A DNA stretch of 35,786 nucleotides from JAVWHX01 sp036639875 (GTDB taxonomy: Bacteria; Bacillota_I; Bacilli_A; Erysipelotrichales; Coprobacillaceae), in the NCBI GenBank assembly GCA_036639875.1, contig JAVWHX010000020.1:1-35786 (forward strand), written 5' to 3'. The position numbers were made by a program, and so were the translations under genes. This document shows, piece by piece, positions 29,563 to 35,786 of this stretch. Position 1 is the stretch's first letter. Each line of letters begins with the position of its first letter. The notes beneath the pieces are model-generated. The model was not told the origin of the DNA. It saw only the letters and a list, made by a program, of their open reading frames with translations, and ran no database searches.

Positions 29563-30078
29563 ATTATATGCATATAATATAGCAATCACTGTTTTTGCAT
29601 CAACGATTGTTCCGTTTAATACATTTTGATATGCTTCTTCTAAGTCCATTTTTATGACATCAATAAATTCATCTTCATCACAATCTAAAGAATCATTAAC
29701 TTCTTTAAAATCAATGGCTTCATAAAGATGTAACCATTCACTGGTATATCCTGGTGAAGGAAGAACTTTCATAATAAATTTCATATCTAATGCTCGGCAA
29801 TTTGTTTCTTCTTCTAATTCTCTAAAAGCACATGCTTTTGGATCTTCATCTTTTTCTAGTTTACCAGCAGGTATTTCTAGTGTTTCAATTCTATTAGGAT
29901 ATCTAAATTGTTTAACAAGTAAGATTTGATTATTCTCGATTGCGAGGATACAAACTCCTCCATGGTGATAAACCACTTCTCTAAAGGCATGATTCCCATC
30001 GATTAATTCAACTTCTTCTCTTGTGACTAACATGATTTTCCCATCAAGTATAATTTCCCTGTTTAATTCTTTTTCCAT
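29545..30078 (-). CDS. nudF: NUDIX hydrolase, ADP-ribose pyrophosphatase type
   Basis: 177 residues. The Nudix box reads GKLEKDEDPKACAFRELEEE (G-x5-E-x7-REUxEE form) and is preceded by LVKQFRYPNRIETLEIPAGK and followed by PSPGYTSEWLHLYEA, where a Pro placed about 15 residues after the box is typical of ADP-ribose pyrophosphatases. The enzyme splits ADP-ribose to AMP and ribose-5-phosphate in the cytoplasm. A GAGGTGAGA site precedes the ATG and TTATAAT upstream gives a -10 box (30102-30097). It ends at the hairpin shared with the tRNA unit. Confidence 0.88.
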   Translation of the reverse strand: MEKELNREIILDGKIMLVTREEVELIDGNHAFREVVYHHGGVCILAIENNQILLVKQFRYPNRIETLEIPAGKLEKDEDPKACAFRELEEETNCRALDMKFIMKVLPSPGYTSEWLHLYEAIDFKEVNDSLDCDEDEFIDVIKMDLEEAYQNVLNGTIVDAKTVIAILYAYNKRLPK

Positions 30079-30116
30079 TCTCTCACCTCAAAATTTATTA
30101 TAACACAAAAAGAAAA

Positions 30117-30142
30117 GAAAGTATGCGGGGGAGCATGCTTTC
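30117..30142. other. Strong hairpin upstream of the NudF-like gene
   Basis: GAAAGTATGC pairs with GCATGCTTTC (one G-U on the plus strand) around a GGGGGA loop, followed on the plus strand by pyrimidines. It lies where the -35 region of the minus-strand promoter would be expected. A terminator for a plus-strand transcript is possible, but no gene is seen to need it. Confidence 0.4.
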
Positions 30143-30190
30143 TTCTTCTCTCTATTATTTACACGTTAGGGTGATAATAGGGGGGTATGA

Positions 30191-30209
30191 TTAAGTGATT
30201 ATCACTTAA
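30191..30209. promoter_or_regulatory. 19-bp palindrome, candidate repressor operator
   Basis: TTAAGTGAT-T-ATCACTTAA is a perfect 9-1-9 inverted repeat, and its core AAGTGAT-T-ATCACTT has the 7-1-7 form seen in Fur-family boxes. GTGATAATAG at about 30171-30180 may be a half site. It lies between the divergent nudF-like and rlu genes. The regulator is unknown. Confidence 0.4.
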
Positions 30210-30309
30210 CAGGTTATATTATAACAAATTTTATTTTAATGTAAAGGCTTTCAGATAATTTTTCTATGTTTTTAGATTTAATTTCTGTATAATGAGGATG
30301 GTGATAAAG

Positions 30310-31287
30310 ATGAAAATGTTGATAATTGATGAAAATAACGAGAATCAAAGAATAGATAAGTATTTAAAGAAATTACTTTGTAATGCTTCTTCCCAACTTA
30401 TTTATAAGATGTTAAGAAAAAAAGATGTTAAAGTGAATGGTATAAAAGTAAAAGAAAATTATATTTTACAACTTCATGATCAAGTTGAATTATTTTTATA
30501 TGAAGATAAGTTTAAAGAATATACGCAAGCTCAAACTATTTTTGATTTACCTATTGAATTTGATGTTTTATATGAAGATGAACATATACTTGTTGTTGGA
30601 AAACCAGCTGGTTTATTGATTCATGAAGATATTAATGAAGATATGAATACATTATCAAATCAAGTCTTAACTTATTTATATAATAAAGGTGAATATGTAC
30701 CTGATGAATCATTGTCATTTACCCCTGGTCCAGTTCATCGTTTAGATCGTAATACAAGTGGAATTGTGATATTCGGTAAAACGTTAAGAGCTTTACAAGA
30801 TTTAAATGAAATGATGAAACAACGTCATTGTATTGAAAAAACATATATGACAATATGTAAAGGGTATATGCCTTCTCAAGAATTGATTGGATATATGAAA
30901 AAAGATGGTGATCAATCACTTGTTAAAGTTGTATCTAAGAATACTCCAGGTGCTTTAACAATGCATACAATTGTTGAAAATATTCAATCAAATGATCGTT
31001 ATTCATTATTAAAGGTTAAGTTAATTACTGGAAGAACTCATCAGATAAGAGTACATCTTTCTAGTGTTCAACATCCACTGATTGGGGATAGTAAATATGG
31101 TGATTTTGAATTGAATAAATATATCAAGAAAAAGTATCATCTGAACTATCAATTTTTACATGCTTATCAAATTGAATTTATTAAACCTATTGGAAGTTTA
31201 AAATATTTACAGGATAAAGTGATAACTTGTCCTTTGCCAAAGCATTTATTAAAGATAAAAAGAGATATTTTTAGTGAAATAAACTAG
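30310..31287 (+). CDS. RluA/RluD-family pseudouridine synthase
   Basis: About 325 residues. An N-terminal S4 RNA-binding domain (ENQRIDKYLKKLLCNASSQL, then KKDVKVNGIKV) precedes the catalytic domain with ILVVGKPAGLLIH, GPVHRLDRNTSGIVIFGK (catalytic Asp at about 146) and LITGRTHQIRVHL. RluD/RluC-type enzymes isomerise uridines in 23S rRNA; which positions are targeted is not readable. TATAAT at 30288-30293 sets transcription to begin near 30300, so the in-frame ATG at 30292 cannot be the start; 30310 or 30316 is used. It is probably a single-gene unit. Confidence 0.88.
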   Translation: MKMLIIDENNENQRIDKYLKKLLCNASSQLIYKMLRKKDVKVNGIKVKENYILQLHDQVELFLYEDKFKEYTQAQTIFDLPIEFDVLYEDEHILVVGKPAGLLIHEDINEDMNTLSNQVLTYLYNKGEYVPDESLSFTPGPVHRLDRNTSGIVIFGKTLRALQDLNEMMKQRHCIEKTYMTICKGYMPSQELIGYMKKDGDQSLVKVVSKNTPGALTMHTIVENIQSNDRYSLLKVKLITGRTHQIRVHLSSVQHPLIGDSKYGDFELNKYIKKKYHLNYQFLHAYQIEFIKPIGSLKYLQDKVITCPLPKHLLKIKRDIFSEIN

Positions 31288-31338
31288 GAATAAGGATTTT
31301 TTTATTGTATAATATTCATTATGTAAGGGAGGAAATTA

Positions 31339-32262
31339 ATGATGAAATACTATATTGGAATTGATTTGGGTGGAACAAATGTCAGAACTCTTTTGGTTGA
31401 TGAAACTGGAAAATCTTACAGTGAGGTGAAAGATGCTACAGAAAGAGAAAATGGCCCTGACTTTGTTTGTGCGAAAATTATTCGACAAGTTGAAAATTTA
31501 GATTGTTCAGTTTGTGGAGGATTAGATAAAGTAGAAGGAATTGGAATTGGTGTGCCAGGACCTGTAGACACTGCTAATGGTGTGATGATTATGGCTACCA
31601 ACTTACCAGGTTTTGAAAATTATCCAATCTGTGAAAAGTTATCTACACGTTTTAACTTACCTGTATTTATTGATAATGATGCTAATGTTGCTGGATTAGC
31701 GGAAGCTTTGTTAGGTGCTGGTAAAGGGAAACCAACATGTTATTATGTAACAATTTCAACTGGAATTGGTGGAGCTTTTGTTGCAAATGGGCAAGTTATT
31801 TCTGGTGGTAGAGGTCATGCTGGAGAAATCGGGAATATTGTTGTTAAAAATAATGGATATAAACATGGTTCATTAAACCCTGGAGCTGTTGAAGGTGAAG
31901 CGAGTGGAACTGCGATTACACGTAAAGGGAAAGAACTTTTAGGTGATGATAAAGTTGCTCATGCTGGTGATGTTTTCAGATTAGCTGATGAAGGTGATGT
32001 TATTGCACAAGGAATTGTTGATGAATGTATTAGTGAATTAGCAACTATGTTTGCTAATATTGCTCATACTGTTGATCCACATTGCTTTATTATTGGTGGG
32101 GGTGTTATGAAATCTAAACGTTATTTCTATGATAAATTGGTAGAACAATTTAATTCTAAAATTCATGTAGGAATGAGAGGTTACATACCATTACTTGAAA
32201 CTGAAATTGAAGACTGTGGTGCAATTGGTGCTGCAATGCTTCCAATGTCAAAATTGAAATAA
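31339..32262 (+). CDS. ROK-family sugar kinase (glucokinase-like), without the zinc-cysteine motif
   Basis: 307 residues. The phosphate-1 loop is IGIDLGGTNVRTLLVD; VEGIGIGVPGPVD, ATNLPGFENYPI, FIDNDANVAGLAEALLGAGK and TISTGIGGAFVANGQVISGG follow, and GHAGEIGNIVV supplies the substrate-binding His and Glu. The usual ROK zinc cluster CxCGxxGCxE is absent: the region after GHAGEIG reads NNGYKHGSLNPGAVEGEASG with no cysteine, though the final Glu is kept. Glucokinase activity is likely, but another hexose is possible. ATGs at 31339 and 31342 are both acceptable behind AAGGGAGG. It ends at its own hairpin (32257-32289). Confidence 0.85.
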   Translation: MMKYYIGIDLGGTNVRTLLVDETGKSYSEVKDATERENGPDFVCAKIIRQVENLDCSVCGGLDKVEGIGIGVPGPVDTANGVMIMATNLPGFENYPICEKLSTRFNLPVFIDNDANVAGLAEALLGAGKGKPTCYYVTISTGIGGAFVANGQVISGGRGHAGEIGNIVVKNNGYKHGSLNPGAVEGEASGTAITRKGKELLGDDKVAHAGDVFRLADEGDVIAQGIVDECISELATMFANIAHTVDPHCFIIGGGVMKSKRYFYDKLVEQFNSKIHVGMRGYIPLLETEIEDCGAIGAAMLPMSKLK

Positions 32263-32289
32263 CAAAGGTTAATCCTTTGTTATTTTTTT
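32257..32289 (+). terminator. Terminator of the ROK kinase gene
   Basis: AAATAACAAAGG pairs with CCTTTGTTATTT around a 5-base loop, followed by a T-run. It includes the stop codon. Confidence 0.85.
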
Positions 32290-32347
32290 CTTTATAATAT
32301 GATATAAAAGTGGTAGAATAAAGAGACTAAATAAAGGAGGGAAAACG

Positions 32348-33481
32348 ATGGGACAAAGAGTTGTACTTGGTTTGAGTGGTGGAGTTGATAGTGCAGTTGC
32401 GGCTTATCTTTTAAAACAACAAGGATATGAGGTTATTGCTGTTTTTATGCGTAATTGGGATTCATCACTTAATAATGATATTTTAGGTAATCCAACAAAT
32501 AATAATGCTGTATGCCCTCAAGAAGAAGATTATAATGATGCAATTAAGGTTGCAAAGCATTTAGGAATAGAACTTCGTAGAGTTGATTTTATTAAGGAGT
32601 ACTGGGATCATGTTTTTACATATTTTTTAGAAGAGTATACAAAAGGAAGAACACCTAATCCTGATATTTTATGTAATAAACATATTAAGTTTAAAGCTTT
32701 TTTAGATTATGCCAAATCTATTGATGCTGATTTTATTGCGACTGGACATTATGCAAGAGTTGAACATGTTGATGGACAAGATTCAGTTATGTTAAGAGGT
32801 GTAGATAATAATAAAGATCAAACATATTTTTTATGTCAATTAAATCAACAACAATTACAAGCTTCTTTATTTCCTGTTGGAGAACTTACAAAACCAGAAG
32901 TTAGAAAACTTGCAGAAGATTTAGATTTACCTGTTGCTCATAAAAAAGATAGTACTGGTATTTGTTTTATTGGAGAAAGAGACTTTAGAGAGTTCTTAAA
33001 GAATTATATTCCTGCTAAAGATGGAAAAATGGTTGATATTGAAACAAAAGAAATTGTAGGGATTCATCAAGGAATTATGTATTATACAATTGGTCAAAGA
33101 AAAGGTTTGAATATTGGTGGACCAGGTGATGCTTGGTTTGTTGTGGGAAAAGAATATGATGATAATATTTTATATGTATGTCAAGGTGATCAAAATGATT
33201 GGTTAATGAGTGAAGGTGCATTGATTAGTGATGTGAATTGGATTCCTTCTTTAAAACCAAAAGAATCAATGGATTGTCAAGCAAAGTTTAGATATCGTCA
33301 AAAAGATAATGATGTTGCTATTCGTTTTATTGATGATACAACGCTCTTTGTAAACTTTAAACAACCTATTAAGGCTGTAACACCTGGACAAGCAGCTGTT
33401 TTCTATGATGGTGATATTTGCTTAGGTGGGGGAACAATTGAAAAGGTTTATAAGGATGAAAAGGAGATAACATATTTATAA
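32348..33481 (+). CDS. mnmA: tRNA-specific 2-thiouridylase MnmA
   Basis: 377 residues. The PP-loop is LGLSGGVDSAVAA (SGGVDS 10-15); the catalytic cysteines are Cys109 in NPDILCNKHIKF and Cys206 in DSTGICFIGERDFREFL; ATGHYARV and the C-terminal TPGQAAVFYDGDICLGGG complete the family pattern. The enzyme puts sulfur on U34 of tRNA-Lys, -Glu and -Gln. AAAGGAGGG precedes the ATG. It shares one base (TAATG) with the recD2 start, so the two genes form a coupled pair. Confidence 0.96.
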   Translation: MGQRVVLGLSGGVDSAVAAYLLKQQGYEVIAVFMRNWDSSLNNDILGNPTNNNAVCPQEEDYNDAIKVAKHLGIELRRVDFIKEYWDHVFTYFLEEYTKGRTPNPDILCNKHIKFKAFLDYAKSIDADFIATGHYARVEHVDGQDSVMLRGVDNNKDQTYFLCQLNQQQLQASLFPVGELTKPEVRKLAEDLDLPVAHKKDSTGICFIGERDFREFLKNYIPAKDGKMVDIETKEIVGIHQGIMYYTIGQRKGLNIGGPGDAWFVVGKEYDDNILYVCQGDQNDWLMSEGALISDVNWIPSLKPKESMDCQAKFRYRQKDNDVAIRFIDDTTLFVNFKQPIKAVTPGQAAVFYDGDICLGGGTIEKVYKDEKEITYL

Positions 33482-35673
33482 TGTTAGAATATATAGGGAT
33501 TATTAAACAAGTTCGCTTTTATAGTGAAGAAACAAAGTTTATTGTTTGTACTATTGATAGTGAGCAAGAAGATAAACCAATTCTTGCGACTGGTTATATG
33601 AGTTATGTCAATCCTCAAGATAAATATCATTTTAAAGGTGATTATATTATTCATCCTAAATATGGAAAACAATTTCAAATTCAATCTTATGAGATTGTAT
33701 TAGCGGATGATGAAAGTGAAATCATTCGCTATTTATCTAGTCCTTTATTTAAAGGTATTGGAGAAAAACAAGCGACAGCGATTGTCGAAGTGTTAGGTAA
33801 AGATGCTTTAAATATGATTAAGGAAGATAAACATGTTTTAGATAATGTGAGAGGAATGAATGAGAAGAAAAGAGAAACTATTGTTGAAGTTCTTTCTTCT
33901 CAAGATTTTGATCAAGAGGTTTTATCTTTCTTTATGGGTCATGGTATAAGTACAAAGAATTTAGCTTTGATTCAAGCTGTTTATCAAGAACATACATTAG
34001 ATATATTACAACATAATCCTTATCAATTAATTGATGATATTGAAGGGATAGGTTTTAAGACTGCTGATGATTTGGCTTTAAAGATTGGTGTTGATTTAAT
34101 GGATGAAAATCGTATAAAAGCAGCTATTTTATATAGTTTGAAAGAGGTTTGTTTTCAAGATGGGAGTACATATCATTCTATGGATGCTATGAGTCAAAGA
34201 TTTCAACGTTTTATTCCTGGTATTTCTTATGAAGAATATTCAGATTATTTAACTGAACTTATAGATGAAAAAAAGATTGTTCAAGAAACTGATCGTTTTT
34301 ATCCTTATGATTTGTATGAAAGTGAAATGATTATTTCTCAAACATTTCATAGATGGTTAGATGAACCAGAAGAAATCTATGATGATCATGAAGTAGAACC
34401 ATTCTTACAACAACTTCAAACAGATTTATCAATTACTTATGATCAATTACAAAAAGATGCCATATCATTGTTTTTAAGGCATTCTGCAATGATTTTAACT
34501 GGTGGACCTGGAACTGGTAAAACAACAATTGTAGAAGCCATTATGAAGCTATATCGTGAACTTAATCCAGATCGTAGAATTGCTTTAGTAGCACCAACTG
34601 GAAGAGCTTCAAAGCGTTTAAGTGAAGTCACAGGACTAGAAGCTTGTACAATTCATAGATTATTAAAGTGGGATTTACATACTAATACTTTTGGTATAAA
34701 TGCATCTAATCCTTTAGATGTTGATTTATTGGTTATTGATGAGTTTTCAATGGTGGATACTTTATTGTTTTCTCATCTTTTATCTGCTTCTAGAAGAGTA
34801 ACAAAGATTTTATTGATTGGTGATGAACAACAGTTACCTTCAGTTGCTCCTGGTCATGTTTTAAAAGATTTGTTAGAAAGTGATATTGTTCCTACAGTTC
34901 AATTAAATCATATCTATCGTCAATCACAAGAAAGTGGTATTATTCAACTTGCTCATAGTATTAGAAATGATGAGTATAATGAAAACTTATTCTTTCAATA
35001 TCATGATATTCATTTTCAATCATCACAACCTTATGAAGTTGTTCAATATGTTAAAATTCTTGTTTCTAAAGCTTTACAAGATGGCTATGATGCTAGTGAT
35101 ATTCAAGTATTAGCTCCAATGTATAATGGTGTTGCTGGAATTGATGCTTTAAATGATTGTTTACAAGAATTGATTAATCCTAAAGATGAATATAAGAATG
35201 AATTAAGAGTAGGGAAACGTATTTATCGTGAAGGTGATAAAATATTACAATTAAAGAATAGAGTTGATGAGAATGTCTTTAATGGTGATATTGGAATATT
35301 AGAAGAGGTTTGTTATAAAGATAATTTTGAGTTTTTAACAGATACTTTAATTGTTAATTTTGATGGAACTTATGTTGAATATACTGCGAGTGATTTTTAT
35401 ACGATTACACATGCTTATTGTATGAGTATTCATAAATCACAAGGTAATGAATTTAAGATAGTAATTATGCCAATCTTAAAAGAATATTATATTATGTTAA
35501 AAAAGAATTTAATATATACAGGTTTAACCAGAGCAAAACAATCTTTGTTTGTGCTTGGAAATCATCAGTCATTTTATTATGGAATAGAAAATAAACATGA
35601 TGATAAACGTCGTACAACTTTAAAAGAAAAATTATTATCGCATAAAGAAATATCAGTGTATGATTTTATGTAA
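33481..35673 (+). CDS. recD2: RecD2-type ATP-dependent DNA helicase
   Basis: 730 residues. The N-terminal OB-like region and helix-hairpin-helix segments (SSPLFKGIGEKQATAIVEVL, IDDIEGIGFKTADDLALKIG) mark the RecD2/TraA group rather than RecBCD RecD. Walker A is TGGPGTGKTT (340-349), Walker B is LLVIDEFSMVD (Asp420-Glu421), and the SF1B C-terminal motifs are LNHIYRQSQESGIIQLAHSI, THAYCMSIHKSQGNEF and YTGLTRAKQSLF. RecD2 is a 5'-3' helicase involved in replication-fork maintenance and repair in organisms without RecBCD. It starts on the last base of the mnmA stop codon. Confidence 0.95.
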   Translation: MLEYIGIIKQVRFYSEETKFIVCTIDSEQEDKPILATGYMSYVNPQDKYHFKGDYIIHPKYGKQFQIQSYEIVLADDESEIIRYLSSPLFKGIGEKQATAIVEVLGKDALNMIKEDKHVLDNVRGMNEKKRETIVEVLSSQDFDQEVLSFFMGHGISTKNLALIQAVYQEHTLDILQHNPYQLIDDIEGIGFKTADDLALKIGVDLMDENRIKAAILYSLKEVCFQDGSTYHSMDAMSQRFQRFIPGISYEEYSDYLTELIDEKKIVQETDRFYPYDLYESEMIISQTFHRWLDEPEEIYDDHEVEPFLQQLQTDLSITYDQLQKDAISLFLRHSAMILTGGPGTGKTTIVEAIMKLYRELNPDRRIALVAPTGRASKRLSEVTGLEACTIHRLLKWDLHTNTFGINASNPLDVDLLVIDEFSMVDTLLFSHLLSASRRVTKILLIGDEQQLPSVAPGHVLKDLLESDIVPTVQLNHIYRQSQESGIIQLAHSIRNDEYNENLFFQYHDIHFQSSQPYEVVQYVKILVSKALQDGYDASDIQVLAPMYNGVAGIDALNDCLQELINPKDEYKNELRVGKRIYREGDKILQLKNRVDENVFNGDIGILEEVCYKDNFEFLTDTLIVNFDGTYVEYTASDFYTITHAYCMSIHKSQGNEFKIVIMPILKEYYIMLKKNLIYTGLTRAKQSLFVLGNHQSFYYGIENKHDDKRRTTLKEKLLSHKEISVYDFM

Positions 35674-35715
35674 TATGACCATACTAAGGATGTACTTTTA
35701 AAGGAGTGAGACACT

Positions 35716-35786
35716 ATGTCTAAATTAGCAGTTGCTTTCTTTTCAGCAGGAATTGTTGCAGCAGCAATGATTTTTATGAGTGATAT
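35716..35786 (+). CDS. Small membrane or secreted protein, 3' end outside window
   Basis: Only 23 codons are visible: MSKLAVAFFSAGIVAAAMIF followed by MSD. The sequence is a single hydrophobic helix, either a membrane anchor or an uncleaved signal. AAGGAG (35701-35706) lies 9 bases before the ATG. The family cannot be told from this fragment. It may share the mnmA-recD2 transcript, since no terminator is seen in the 42-base gap. Confidence 0.55.
   Translation, partial: MSKLAVAFFSAGIVAAAMIFMSD

Noticed and set aside
1..35786. CRISPR array, prophage or insertion sequence
   Set aside because: No regularly spaced repeats, transposase, integrase or phage structural genes were seen on either strand. 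The repeats found are hairpins, operators and the single 18081/18212 pair.

Overview
This is an AT-rich chromosomal window from a low-GC, Gram-positive-type bacterium. Nearly every gene has an AGGAGG-like ribosome binding site, and TGA is used as a stop codon, so this is not a mycoplasma. Gene content fits an anaerobic gut Bacillota, possibly an Erysipelotrichia/Coprobacillaceae-type organism. The pointers are an archaeal/eukaryal-type ProRS, meso-diaminopimelate dehydrogenase, a chromosomal TetM-like translational GTPase, a TagB-like glycerophosphotransferase and secreted proteins with dockerin and cohesin-like modules. The placement is inferred from gene types, not from a search.

Layout. 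Positions 1-5150 hold the end of leuS, a two-repeat EamA transporter, a decayed 580-bp stretch, a DUF3788-like gene, an isochorismatase-like hydrolase, a GNAT gene broken by two A-tract frameshifts and an orphan HipA-like kinase. Positions 5180-11480 hold a divergent DUF2804 gene and a four-gene operon: FtsX-type permease, ATPase, response regulator and sensor kinase. Positions 11500-15375 hold nagB overlapping a GH4 6-phospho-glycosidase gene, a GNAT gene and ddh. Positions 15427-18591 hold a TetM-like GTPase fused to a Rae1/YacP-like NYN endonuclease, then a 618-bp gap that looks like a compact type I toxin-antitoxin locus. Positions 18592-23832 hold proS and a three-gene surface operon: TagB-like transferase, secreted metallo-beta-lactamase-fold enzyme with a C-terminal dockerin, and membrane-anchored cohesin-like/cadherin-like protein. 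Positions 23888-27885 hold an orphan MazF/PemK toxin, DUF975 and CPBP membrane proteins, and on the minus strand a PAP2 phosphatase and a HAD-like membrane protein with a damaged start. Positions 28077-29522 hold tRNA-Lys, a divergent lipoprotein/XRE pair with two identical-type palindromic operators, tRNA-Ser and tRNA-Asp. Positions 29545-35786 hold a NudF-like hydrolase, an RluD-type pseudouridine synthase, a ROK kinase, mnmA, recD2 and the start of a small membrane protein.

How it fits together. Housekeeping translation and tRNA-modification genes (leuS, proS, rlu, mnmA, tRNAs) alternate with accessory modules. The four most worth following up are: (1) the GTPase-Rae1 fusion, which would join a ribosome-binding translational GTPase to an A-site mRNA endonuclease; (2) the hydrophobic 19-residue peptide locus on the minus strand at 18125-18184, with a long-range RNA helix and a convergent promoter; (3) the adjacent dockerin and cohesin-like proteins, which may form a two-part complex on the cell surface; (4) the XRE/lipoprotein switch, whose operator sits exactly between the -35 and -10 boxes. 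All function calls come from reading motifs by eye; no database search was possible.
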